Below are positions 1 to 12,035 of a DNA stretch of 64,000 nt, one piece after another. Position 1 is the stretch's first letter; the number at the start of each line of letters is the position of its first letter. The position numbers and the translations under genes are program-made. The notes beneath the pieces were generated by a model. It was not told where the DNA came from. It did not search any database and saw only the letters and a list, made by a program, of their open reading frames with translations. The stretch is from Neodontobutis hainanensis (taxonomy: Eukaryota; Chordata; Actinopteri; Gobiiformes; Odontobutidae), in NCBI GenBank assembly GCA_024349245.1, contig JALDNG010000038.1:4057501-4121500 (forward strand). The letters run 5' to 3'.

Positions 1-2896
1 AAGCACTCCAAGAATTGATTTTGTTTTTTTTTTTTTTTTTTTGCAGAGCTGTAGCTACACATGTCTACTGACAGCAGCTTCAATTATCTACAGATAAAAC
101 TCTGTGAAAATAAAACCATGTACTTCAATTCAGTGCTTCTAAATTAAACATATGTTCTATGAACAACATTAGCTCCGTGAATTCTAGCTGTTAGAGTATC
201 ACAGCTCTGAAAGTGGTTCACTTTATTTACCTTATAGTACATTATGCTTATCTCGTGCTTGTCTTTTTATGCTGAAAATAGAAAAGTAAATAGTAATAAA
301 TTGTTTGACTAGTTTGTCTGAAAATCGAAACAGTATAACACTTAATGCTTTACTTCGCTGTAATGCAGTAACAATACACTTTTTATCTGGACATTTTCAA
401 GTGCGTTTAATAGCAATAGTGGTTTTCAGACGGGCCTATAATTATCTGTCTGGACCTTTTCCTGCAACATGACTCCATAAGAGCGGCTGTTTTTAGCATC
501 AAGAGGGTAATAGCTCTGCTGGGCTGAGCTGAACATGATGATATCATAAGAGGTAAAAAATGAAAGTGCGGCTGATGTGGGCTAGATAAAAATCCTAATA
601 GTCTCTGACATTAATGTTGTTAGAGGTAAGCACTTTATCTAAGAAGGCAAACAGATTATTCCACAAATCAAGAGGTGACTAGCTTGAACTGGTATGGTGT
701 GGGTCATTAGGCACACTTTTAGACAGTTCCATTAACAAAGACATACAAATGATTCTTAATATGTTCTGCATCACTTCTGTCACCAGTGCAGAACAGTTCA
801 GAGCTTTACACTGCAGTCTTTTAATTGGACGATAGAGATTTGAAATGGCAACACAACATTTTTTTACTTTAAGCTATTAGCATTTTGAATCTGGATAAAC
901 ATTGCAAAAGACATTGTATTTGACCCACTGTTCTTGAGTTGGACATGTGTACACTTGAGACGTAAATCAAATGTCTTTTCTGCTTATGACTGGTGACATA
1001 CTCTATATCTAAGTGACTAACCTCTACAGACTTCACAAGAAGAATACAACGTGTCTATTATTTTGACACTCTTCAAAAGACAGAGCCACTGTGATGTGTA
1101 TCTAAACTCTGCTCTTTCAGGCGGCTCCGTCATGTCAAGTGTTCAGGCTTTTAACCAGCCTGGCCTAAATGTTAAACACCTTAGAGTGCTGTGGCATGTT
1201 GTTATTTGATGAGAAAATGGAAAGAGCAAAAGCCGTTTGTGTCATCGACAAGGGAGTGGAAATGGCGGATTGTTCGGCTGCTAGTACAGTGTTAATCTGA
1301 CGGAGAGATAGAGTGTGAGGGTGCATTATTAATGAGAGGTTGTCTGAAGAAGATGTTCATATCACATACAGACAGGGGACAGGACGCTGAAGCACTGACC
1401 TGGGTTTATTTGGGAAAAGAGGTGAATTAGAATAGTTTGTTTTACATTGAGCCTCTTAAATTCACTGCATCACTGGAAGATTTGTTTGACAAGAAAGGAA
1501 CACGTACGTCCTCTTTAATAGCCTCTGGTTGTTTAAGGTTATTCAATATTTGCACATATCCAACGAACTCTCACACAGATTTAAGACAAGATGAAAGGTT
1601 TTCATCCCACTGCATTTGCTGATTTCGTATTGTGTGAGGAGAGGACAAGAAAATGCATGTCCATACAATTATAGCAACTTACTACTGGTTTATGTACAAA
1701 GCAAAAAAAAAAACAGAGCTGTGGTAGAACCCATTAAGATGCACAAAAAAACATTTTTCACATAGTAAGCTGATAGAATACAGCCTCTGAAAACAGGTTG
1801 CTGCCATAAAACTAATATTCTTAATTAACGATCAGAGCCTCACTGTGACTGGAAAAGGTCAAGTAACATTGATTAGCTGGTTACCATGGCAACTTTCAGT
1901 GAATGAAGAGCTATTGGAACATTTTGTCTTGAAGTTCATTTTGGAAAAACAAATTAAGGATATTAATGTTTTGCTAAAGTGGCAAATAATTGTTATGGCA
2001 AAAAAGTGTTATGGCAAAGGGATGAGCAAGTGTGATAAAAAACAAAGCATATATTGTTGCAGCAAAAAATTATAAAAAAGTCTTATCTTGTTCTAATTTT
2101 CACTGAAACCCATATATTTACTCTTTTCATCATCCCTTTTATCATCCTCTCTGCTGCTAATAAACTACAATTACAAAAGCCCCATTATCCCCTCACATCT
2201 CCCTCCCACAGTCTGCCTGGTTATTTTTATTGCACATTATCCCTCTCTAGTGTTTATGCTTTTTGAAACATCTTTCAGCAATTACACATCGTAAACATCT
2301 TGATTAGCCTCTCGGTTCAAGCCTATTTAGTGTTGAATATCTCTGAGCAGGGCTTCTGGTGTTTGTTTTACTAAGAGCAGCTGGAATAACAGGCAACAGT
2401 CATGAAAGTCTACTTGAACTTATGTATAATCAGGTGTGTCAGGATCTTGTTAAAATAGTGCTGAGCTGTAAATCTAGTAATGTGTTTTGACTTTTAACTT
2501 CTGAAGGTGGAAGAGTCAATATCTGTACTTAAGGAAAATTATTGTTTGAATTAGTGTTACTCAGGCAGAAGTAAGAGTATTCAGTGAAAAGACCACTCTA
2601 GCACAAATTTAGATTTATTGGTCAAAAATGTTGGACAAAATCGATTGTAACTACTGCTTTTTTTTGATCCTCCTGCTTTACTAAAACGTATTGAGGTAAA
2701 TATTTTAGTGGTGTAAAACTGACTAGTTATTTTCTACCTAGTACTTTTTATTTGAAACCCATTTTCTGCATGAAAGGGTTCTGTTTGGCAGCCTGTATTT
2801 ATCCTGTGAAACAATACTCTGAATTGTTTCTGAGGTTGTTCACAAACTGGAATTACTTTGGTTTCCTTTTCACTGACCTGTCAAGAGTTTCTGAAT
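1..2896. other. non-coding, no gene seen
   Basis: AT-rich unique-looking sequence with a T run at about 25-42 and short A runs. Open frames are short, many begin at non-ATG codons, and none resembles a protein family. It could be upstream intergenic DNA or an intron of a longer dpp6 isoform. Confidence 0.6.
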
Positions 2897-3522
2897 GTGG
2901 CGCATACATACAGCATGCGGCGCATACACACAAGAGCCAGCGCATACACACAAGAGCCAGCGCATACACACAACATGCAGCGCATACACACAAGAGCCAG
3001 CGCATACACACAAGAGCCAGCGCATACACACAGAGCCAGCGCATACACACAAGAGCCAGCGCATACACACAAGAGCCAGCGCATACACACAGCATGCGGC
3101 GCATACACACAAGAGCCAGCGCATACACACAAGAGCCAGCGCATACACACAAGAGCCAGCGCATACACACAGCATGCGGCGCATACACACAGCATGTGGC
3201 GCATACATACAGCATGCGGCGCATACACACAAGAGCCAGCGCATACACACAAGAGCCAGCGCATACACACAACATGCAGCGCATACACACAAGAGCCAGC
3301 GCATACACACAAGAGCCAGCGCATACACACAAGAGCCAGCGCATACACACAAGAGCCAGCGCATACACACAAGAGCCAGCGCATACACACAGCATGCGGC
3401 GCATACACACAATATCCGGCGCATACACACAACATAAAGCACATACACACAACCACCAGCGCATTCACACCACAATATCCGAGTGCATACACACAACATG
3501 AAGCACATACACACAACATGCA
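2897..3522. repeat. minisatellite array 1, 20-bp unit
   Basis: About 31 head-to-tail units with the main type ACACAAGAGCCAGCGCATAC. Two other 20-bp types are interspersed, one with AGCATGCGGC and one with AACATGCAGC in place of AAGAGCCAGC. One unit near 3025-3042 is 18 bp through loss of two bases. Units decay toward the right end (3400-3520). No stop codon occurs in any frame of the unit, which is why long open frames appear on both strands here; I do not consider them genes. The GCGCATACACAC core alternates purine and pyrimidine and each unit holds at least one CpG. Confidence 0.97.
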
Positions 3523-4359
3523 GAGGGCCAAGGCTCACTTTCAAAGCCATAGTGTAAAATGGCCCAGGCTCCATTTGTTTTGAATCCATATAACTATTAC
3601 AGGACATTTTGAGCCTGTGACTGGGTACATGATGAATTCACCTCCCTGTATGTGTGAAGAATTCCACTCAGATATGAACCGAAGGGAATTGGAAGAAAAA
3701 AACATACATTTTTATTTTGAAAGAATATTGCTTTTGTGCAGTTGTTGAAATGTGTGCTTGCTGTGGAGCTGTGGATGAAAGAACGTCATATAAAACAACA
3801 AAAATAGAAATGTTACAGAAAGGTCGGCTGTACTGTGAAATGAGTTCATTTTGTCAAAAGGACTAGTTGAGGCTGTTTGTGAAAAGAAAACGGCTTTGTT
3901 CAGCAATTTCAGACTGTCATCTATGAAAAAAAAGGTATTGATTACACTGATTACATTGAAAGAACAACTAAAGTGTGACTCATCTTTATACCAGGTTGTT
4001 GCACATTTAGTCCTGTTGTTTTGTTCTGTCTTGACACCACATCTTTACAACATTAGACTGGTTTATAGAAGCAGTTTCACAGAAACTTAATAGTAAATAG
4101 TCTGGGTTTATTTAGGATTTAGGGTTTATGGTTTGCCAGACTATATATGTATAAGAAAAACTTTTAGCAGAAGTCTGCAAAAGGCTTATTTTACACATTT
4201 AATTTTATCCGCTTTTTGGGATGTCAGAGATCCCAACCCCAATGTTGGTTCTTTTTGTTCACGTGCATCCATCAAATCCCAACATGCCATTAGCAGTTAT
4301 GTTACTGTGAATTGGAGGTGTAATTATGTTCTTTGGTAGGACCAGCAAATAAAAATAAT
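3523..4359. other. non-coding between minisatellite and dispersed repeat
   Basis: No coding signal or recognisable repeat seen. Confidence 0.5.
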
Positions 4360-4640
4360 GGCTTGGATTTATATAGCGCCTTTCACAATTCTCAACTCGC
4401 TTTACAGAGTCCATTAATCATTCCACAGTCACACGCTGGTGGTGGTAAACTCCTTTTTTGTAGCGCCAACTGCCCTGGGGCAGACTGACAGACGTGGCAG
4501 CCATTTCATTCCACCACCAAATACACTCACTCAAATTCATAAACCAGTGTCACAGCTGGACCACCACTGGAGGCAAGGTGGGTTGAGTGTCTTGCCCAAG
4601 GACACAATGACAGAATGAACTGTGGCGAGCAGGATTACAT
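4360..4640 (+). repeat. dispersed fish repeat, ATATAGCGC...CTTGCCCAAGGACAC type
   Basis: Contains TTTATATAGCGCCTTTCACA near the left, CGCTTTACAGAGTC, and near the right CACCACTGGAGG followed by TCTTGCCCAAGGACACAATG. This order of motifs is shared with a second copy at 48405-48610 in the same window and is a pattern I know from many fish genomic sequences. The element class is not clear from the sequence; SINE-like is a guess. Confidence 0.6.
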
Positions 4641-5777
4641 AAAAAAAGAGGCAAAAGTGAGTAGAGTTCAACCAGATCTTTACCAGGCTCAGAGTGGAGA
4701 CAACACAACCCTCAAAAGGCATTCAGGAGAGTAAGTAAAGCTCCTTTTAGAATATGCATATGTCGACAGTACACCTGACCTAGGACTAGCCGAGTAAGCA
4801 ACAAAACAAAAATGTGCATGAACACAGTTGTACAGGACAAATAATTTGACAAGATTGTGAACCAAAAAGTTGTTTTAAAAACAAATTTCCCAAAAACTTT
4901 TTAATATACATGTTTGTTTGTTTTTTTTATTAAAACTATTACTGTCATTATCGCCTCTTTTTTCTTTGGGGCAAGGTCTTTCTCCAACATGTTATTACAA
5001 GACATGTTGGTAATAAGTTTCAAATAAGAAAAAGAGACGATGTCCAAATACAATAGGCTATATATTATTGCAATGTTGAAAACAACCATCCTGCATCATC
5101 TAAAGTATTGTGTTTTCAATAGATATTATTTATAGAACCAATATACAGTAGCTCTCTTCTTCGAGCCAGATATGCAACTCGCATGTGTTGTAAGATTACT
5201 GCTGGTAGCTCACAAAGATAAAATAAAAACCGCCTGGGCATTCACTGACAGTGATGGTACACATTGAAACTGTCTATTGGAATACATTATCCTCCTAAGC
5301 TTTGTAAAAATGAGTCACTCTATAATACAATTGAATGCTAATCCCCCCAAAACGCTGGCACAGTGTGTGGCACGAGAAAAGGACATGCAGTTCTCGGTGT
5401 TCGAGTTTGCATGTTCTCACTGTGCCACTGTTGGCTCATCCAAAAGTGCACAGAATTTGGGAGACCACTTTGTATGTGTATCAAACTGCTCTTCAATAGT
5501 ACGTCTGAATTCTATTAGGATACATTGAGGACAATCATAAGTCATTTTTGATGCCAACAGTGGTGCGAAGAAATAAAAAGCAATAAACTGCTTTGAAAAA
5601 GAAAATGGATCAAACAAACCTCGGTGGGGGGATAATAAAGCCCAACTTCATACACAGTATTGGCTCCCTTTAGCAGATATATTAAGCCTTGGAATTCAAA
5701 CACCACTAAATCTGACCTAATTAGGATGATTTTTCTGCGTGGGTTATTTTTTTTTGTTTGTTTTATAAGTTAAAATA
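4641..5777. other. non-coding between repeat and second minisatellite
   Basis: No gene or clear repeat seen. This block, with the preceding one, separates the two related minisatellite arrays by about 2.3 kb and is not similar to the 2.6-kb duplicated segment. Confidence 0.5.
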
Positions 5778-6544
5778 ACATGCAGTGCATACACATAACA
5801 TGCACAGCATACACACAAGATCCAGCGCATACACACAACATGCAGCGCATACACACAACATGCAGCGCATACACACAACATGCAGCGAATACACACAAGA
5901 GCCAGCGCATACACACAAGAGCCAGCGCATACACACAAGAGCCAGCGCATACACACAAGAGCCAGCGCATACACACAAGAGCCAGCGCATACACACAAGA
6001 GCCAGCGCATACACACAAGAGCCAGCGCATACACACAAGAGACAGCGCATACACACAAGAGACAGCGCATACACACAAGAGACAGCGCATACACACAAGA
6101 GACAGCGCATACACACAAGAGACAGCGCATACACACAAGAGACAGCGCATACACACAAGAGACAGCGCATACACACAAGAGACAGCGCATACACACAAGA
6201 GACAGCGCATACACACAAGAGACAGCGAATACACACAGCATGCGGCACATACACACAGCATGCGGCACATACACACAGCATGCGGCGCATACATACAGCA
6301 TGCGGCGCATACACACAAGAGCCAGCGCATACACACAACATGCAGCGCATACACACAAGAGCCAGCGCATACACACAAGAGCCAGCGCATACACACAAGA
6401 GCCAGCGCATACACACAAGAGCCAGCGCATACACACAAGAGCCAGCGCATACACACAAGAGCCAGCGCATACACACAAGAGCCAGCGCATACACACAAGA
6501 GCCAGCGCATACACACAGAGCCAGCGCATACACACAGCATGCGG
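5778..6544. repeat. minisatellite array 2, same 20-bp unit family as array 1
   Basis: About 38 units of the same family as at 2897-3522, in the same orientation. Unit types shared with array 1 include GAGCCAGC, AACATGCAGC, AGCATGCGGC, the CATACATAC variant (near 6290) and the 18-bp short unit (6513-6530). Private to this array is a run of ten consecutive GAGACAGC units (6041-6221), which indicates local amplification. Its last unit, AGCATGCGG, runs directly into duplicated segment copy 1. As in array 1 the unit is stop-free in six frames, so the overlapping open frames here are not genes. Confidence 0.97.
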
Positions 6545-9161
6545 CAGAACACCATTGCTTTGATCTGAAAATATATAGGTAACAAGGAAAATCTTTTCAA
6601 ATATCACATCTGCCAAATTAGTTTTATTGTTGATCTTCAGCTATAAGTTAGGGTCTGGAAAGGATGTACAACCTAGGGCTTTGCCACCTGAGAGAGGAGT
6701 TACAACAGATAATTGAGAAAAAGTGCTTTGGTTTCACAAAAAAAAAATGGCGTTTTCCATTTATTAGTAATAACTGGTTCAGCTAAAATGTTTACATATT
6801 TTTTTCTGTATTAAATGATGCCTATTATCTTTCCACAAGGTACATAATGTCACAATGCCATTTCTTAAAAGCTTGTACAAATATTATCATAATTTGTTCA
6901 CAGAAAAAAAATTCATTGTTTGAAATAAATCATTGTCTTTATCATATGCTTTATAAATATATTTCATGCAAACAGTACTCCCCCCAACCATCTTCTGTCT
7001 TTTGTGTCACCAGTTGATTTTTCTCACTGAGGGCCACCAGCCAGCGCTCACTGTGCCTTTTTCACAAAAGCCCCCATGAGATTCCCAAAGTGTCAATCTA
7101 TAATGCCTTTCTATTTATTTTCCCTCATTCTGCTATTGCTCGTGGCTCACATTGTGCCCCTCCCTAACAATCTCTGTGCCCTCTTCCTTGGCACTAAGTC
7201 CTATCTTCATTCCCCCTTTCTCTCATCAAACAGACAGCCTCCACAGCCTTCTCACCCCTCTGTGGTAGTTTGTCTTTCTAGCTCCATCTGATCCATTAGT
7301 AATCCATTTCAGGGGCTGTCAGCTGTAGAGCAGCCTCCGAATGCAGTTTCCACGGTTTATCTGTCACTGTATGTCAGCCTCGCTCTGACCGCTCAAGGTC
7401 TGGGATGCGACTGCAACACCGGCTGGACATAGTGAACATTAAATACAGTACTGATAGATACTGTAATGCCCTGTATACACTGAAAAAGAGCAGACAGCAG
7501 AGCATTTTTCAGTCAGTGATAACCAATGAAGCTCACAGCATTTACCGTAATATTTGTTATTTTAAACATTTTATGATTTCAGAAAACACATGTTTAGTCT
7601 GATTAATGCAGTGTAAATATACTTTAACAGTGTTCGTGAACATTAAAACTAAATAAGTGTAATCTTTTAATGTATCCTTTAGTCTTGCTATATGTACCTG
7701 CTTATATTGTAAACACAACCTGTTTGGGTTCTAGCCTTGGTTTAAAGGTTTATATTGCATTTCATTTGCAGTCACATCAATAAAAATTTTGGCCACTTGA
7801 ATAAAAAAACTGATTTGTGATCTTTAGGTGCCACTGTTTACTATAATTTCAATCCAGCTGTAGATCTTCAAATGCAGACTCCAAAATGTCCCTATACACA
7901 GAACATGTGTTCTATTGTTCCATGATCATTCAAGGGAATTTATAGTTTTGGACAAACCAGACAGTCTTTGCTCCAATGTTTTAGATATTTTGGTTTAGAA
8001 AATTAATTAAGTAAACCGTGTCTTGTAAATGTCTTTCATCTGTTGTCTACAGTTGTTTTGTCATTAAGTAAAATTTTATCACATTCACAAGTAATTAGCT
8101 AATATGCAGGGTAATTTATCTTCAGGGCTTTTACACAGATTTCTGTTCTGGTTTGATTCCCTGCTTGGGACATTTGCTCATTGTGTCAAGCTAAATGCTC
8201 CAAAATATATCCTATAAATGCTTACATAATACATTAAATTCCTTCCATATGGCTGTGTTGCTCATGTCACTGCAGGCTCTCTGTATACCTCTCTGGTTTA
8301 GCAGAGATTTAGCAAAGCCTCAGACACTAGTTGAATTTAAGTGAATTTGGCACAGAGCTTATTGCGAATTAGAAGCTGTTTTTGCTGTGACTTGAGGTTC
8401 TGTCATAATTTCATACTCTTCTTGTTATGCATTTATTCAATACGACTCTGGAGAAACATGTTATAGAAGTTGTTCAGTGACAGACTTAAAGCTAAAGGAT
8501 TGTTAAAAGGTCTATTTCTACTGCAGGAATGTGCTACCAATTGTATTTTCTGATTAAAGTATTGTTATAAAGACAAGCCTTTGGGAAATTACAATCCCTA
8601 ATGAATAATAGTTGTAATTTAAATTTATAGTCAGCACTGTGTAAATGTATTCTCCTTAATCTTTGATCATAAAAGACACTGTTCAGACTGGGCTTGTGTG
8701 GGCCGCTCATGCAAATCTCACTGCCCCGAGTGAATGAGTGGGGCTTCTTTATTAACTGTGATCAAGTAGTTCCCCAGTGAGGGATGATGCCCACACACCA
8801 GCTCTTTATACAAGCTTTTGGGGTCATCATTTGGCACAGGTTAGAGCTAGTGTTTCCAGCTCATTGGGTTTCTTCGTTCCAGAGTTTTTATCTTGAGGTT
8901 ATTATGCATAGTCGCACAAGAGAATAATTGTAATTTATTGTCTCAAGAGGCACAGTACATCCTACCCATTCAGTTTAACATTGGCAGTTTTTCCACCAAC
9001 ATATTGTTATTGTATATTGTTCAGATATATCATCAGACTAATTACAAATTAATAAAGGTTTTGTTTTAACGATAAGGATACTGATGGTGGTATTTAAAGC
9101 AGCATGCATAACTTTTAACATGTCTTCTAAAATGCTAGGGTCATTTTAGTGCAAATAAAAC
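6545..9161 (+). repeat. 2,617-bp duplicated segment, copy 1
   Basis: Nearly identical to 9419-12035 in direct orientation. Reading both copies I find one base fewer in a G run near 6586 (GG here, GGG in copy 2) and one extra C near 8703; elsewhere the copies agree wherever I compared them. The segment is AT-rich and non-coding; small open frames inside it are merely repeated in copy 2. It starts immediately after minisatellite array 2 and ends at AAATAAAAC. Confidence 0.97.
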
Positions 9162-9418
9162 AGTCATGAAGCAGTTACAGCATTGTGTTTGTGTGGCACT
9201 GGCAAAACCTGGGGATGTGGACTTGTAAATGAGCTTTGTGCGACTTGGGTCTGCAGGAGGGAGATCATTACAGCGCTGACACTCCCCTGTGATGGGCACT
9301 CGGCTTGTGTCAGCACAAAACCACTGCAGCATGAACAGAACGTAGCGCAACAATGGTCTTTGTACACTGGTCAGTACAAAGACATGAAACAAACATGGTG
9401 ACATTTCAAAGCATTCGA
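9162..9418. other. 257-bp spacer between the two duplicated copies
   Basis: Single-copy within the window. Its right end, AGCATTCGACAGAAC, resembles the junction of the minisatellite with copy 1 (AGCATGCGGCAGAAC), differing at two bases. No gene is supported; an open frame on the minus strand crosses it but has no family resemblance. Confidence 0.7.
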
Positions 9419-12035
9419 CAGAACACCATTGCTTTGATCTGAAAATATATAGGTAACAAGGGAAAATCTTTTCAAATATCACATCTGCCAAATTAGTTTT
9501 ATTGTTGATCTTCAGCTATAAGTTAGGGTCTGGAAAGGATGTACAACCTAGGGCTTTGCCACCTGAGAGAGGAGTTACAACAGATAATTGAGAAAAAGTG
9601 CTTTGGTTTCACAAAAAAAAAATGGCGTTTTCCATTTATTAGTAATAACTGGTTCAGCTAAAATGTTTACATATTTTTTTCTGTATTAAATGATGCCTAT
9701 TATCTTTCCACAAGGTACATAATGTCACAATGCCATTTCTTAAAAGCTTGTACAAATATTATCATAATTTGTTCACAGAAAAAAAATTCATTGTTTGAAA
9801 TAAATCATTGTCTTTATCATATGCTTTATAAATATATTTCATGCAAACAGTACTCCCCCCAACCATCTTCTGTCTTTTGTGTCACCAGTTGATTTTTCTC
9901 ACTGAGGGCCACCAGCCAGCGCTCACTGTGCCTTTTTCACAAAAGCCCCCATGAGATTCCCAAAGTGTCAATCTATAATGCCTTTCTATTTATTTTCCCT
10001 CATTCTGCTATTGCTCGTGGCTCACATTGTGCCCCTCCCTAACAATCTCTGTGCCCTCTTCCTTGGCACTAAGTCCTATCTTCATTCCCCCTTTCTCTCA
10101 TCAAACAGACAGCCTCCACAGCCTTCTCACCCCTCTGTGGTAGTTTGTCTTTCTAGCTCCATCTGATCCATTAGTAATCCATTTCAGGGGCTGTCAGCTG
10201 TAGAGCAGCCTCCGAATGCAGTTTCCACGGTTTATCTGTCACTGTATGTCAGCCTCGCTCTGACCGCTCAAGGTCTGGGATGCGACTGCAACACCGGCTG
10301 GACATAGTGAACATTAAATACAGTACTGATAGATACTGTAATGCCCTGTATACACTGAAAAAGAGCAGACAGCAGAGCATTTTTCAGTCAGTGATAACCA
10401 ATGAAGCTCACAGCATTTACCGTAATATTTGTTATTTTAAACATTTTATGATTTCAGAAAACACATGTTTAGTCTGATTAATGCAGTGTAAATATACTTT
10501 AACAGTGTTCGTGAACATTAAAACTAAATAAGTGTAATCTTTTAATGTATCCTTTAGTCTTGCTATATGTACCTGCTTATATTGTAAACACAACCTGTTT
10601 GGGTTCTAGCCTTGGTTTAAAGGTTTATATTGCATTTCATTTGCAGTCACATCAATAAAAATTTTGGCCACTTGAATAAAAAAACTGATTTGTGATCTTT
10701 AGGTGCCACTGTTTACTATAATTTCAATCCAGCTGTAGATCTTCAAATGCAGACTCCAAAATGTCCCTATACACAGAACATGTGTTCTATTGTTCCATGA
10801 TCATTCAAGGGAATTTATAGTTTTGGACAAACCAGACAGTCTTTGCTCCAATGTTTTAGATATTTTGGTTTAGAAAATTAATTAAGTAAACCGTGTCTTG
10901 TAAATGTCTTTCATCTGTTGTCTACAGTTGTTTTGTCATTAAGTAAAATTTTATCACATTCACAAGTAATTAGCTAATATGCAGGGTAATTTATCTTCAG
11001 GGCTTTTACACAGATTTCTGTTCTGGTTTGATTCCCTGCTTGGGACATTTGCTCATTGTGTCAAGCTAAATGCTCCAAAATATATCCTATAAATGCTTAC
11101 ATAATACATTAAATTCCTTCCATATGGCTGTGTTGCTCATGTCACTGCAGGCTCTCTGTATACCTCTCTGGTTTAGCAGAGATTTAGCAAAGCCTCAGAC
11201 ACTAGTTGAATTTAAGTGAATTTGGCACAGAGCTTATTGCGAATTAGAAGCTGTTTTTGCTGTGACTTGAGGTTCTGTCATAATTTCATACTCTTCTTGT
11301 TATGCATTTATTCAATACGACTCTGGAGAAACATGTTATAGAAGTTGTTCAGTGACAGACTTAAAGCTAAAGGATTGTTAAAAGGTCTATTTCTACTGCA
11401 GGAATGTGCTACCAATTGTATTTTCTGATTAAAGTATTGTTATAAAGACAAGCCTTTGGGAAATTACAATCCCTAATGAATAATAGTTGTAATTTAAATT
11501 TATAGTCAGCACTGTGTAAATGTATTCTCCTTAATCTTTGATCATAAAAGACACTGTTCAGACTGGGCTTGTGTGGGCGCTCATGCAAATCTCACTGCCC
11601 CGAGTGAATGAGTGGGGCTTCTTTATTAACTGTGATCAAGTAGTTCCCCAGTGAGGGATGATGCCCACACACCAGCTCTTTATACAAGCTTTTGGGGTCA
11701 TCATTTGGCACAGGTTAGAGCTAGTGTTTCCAGCTCATTGGGTTTCTTCGTTCCAGAGTTTTTATCTTGAGGTTATTATGCATAGTCGCACAAGAGAATA
11801 ATTGTAATTTATTGTCTCAAGAGGCACAGTACATCCTACCCATTCAGTTTAACATTGGCAGTTTTTCCACCAACATATTGTTATTGTATATTGTTCAGAT
11901 ATATCATCAGACTAATTACAAATTAATAAAGGTTTTGTTTTAACGATAAGGATACTGATGGTGGTATTTAAAGCAGCATGCATAACTTTTAACATGTCTT
12001 CTAAAATGCTAGGGTCATTTTAGTGCAAATAAAAC
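9419..12035 (+). repeat. 2,617-bp duplicated segment, copy 2
   Basis: Direct repeat of 6545-9161 at a constant offset of 2,874-2,875 bp. It ends at the same AAATAAAAC, after which the sequence becomes unique (TCTGCTGGGG). No minisatellite precedes this copy. Confidence 0.97.

Noticed and set aside
2752..3607. Long open frames on both strands (180-249 codons) with His-Thr or Cys-Val-Tyr-Ala repeats
   Set aside because: They are produced by a 20-bp minisatellite unit that lacks stops in all six frames. No start context, splice signals or non-repeat domain supports a protein.
2897..6544. CRISPR-like arrays
   Set aside because: Units are directly adjacent with no unique spacers, and the setting is vertebrate nuclear DNA.
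5744..6616. Long open frames (227-290 codons) on both strands over array 2
   Set aside because: Same reason as for array 1: all frames are open at once.
7076..10477. Pairs of identical small open frames at 7076 and 9951, and at 7405 and 10280
   Set aside because: They are identical only because they lie in the duplicated 2.6-kb segment; no family resemblance or other coding sign.
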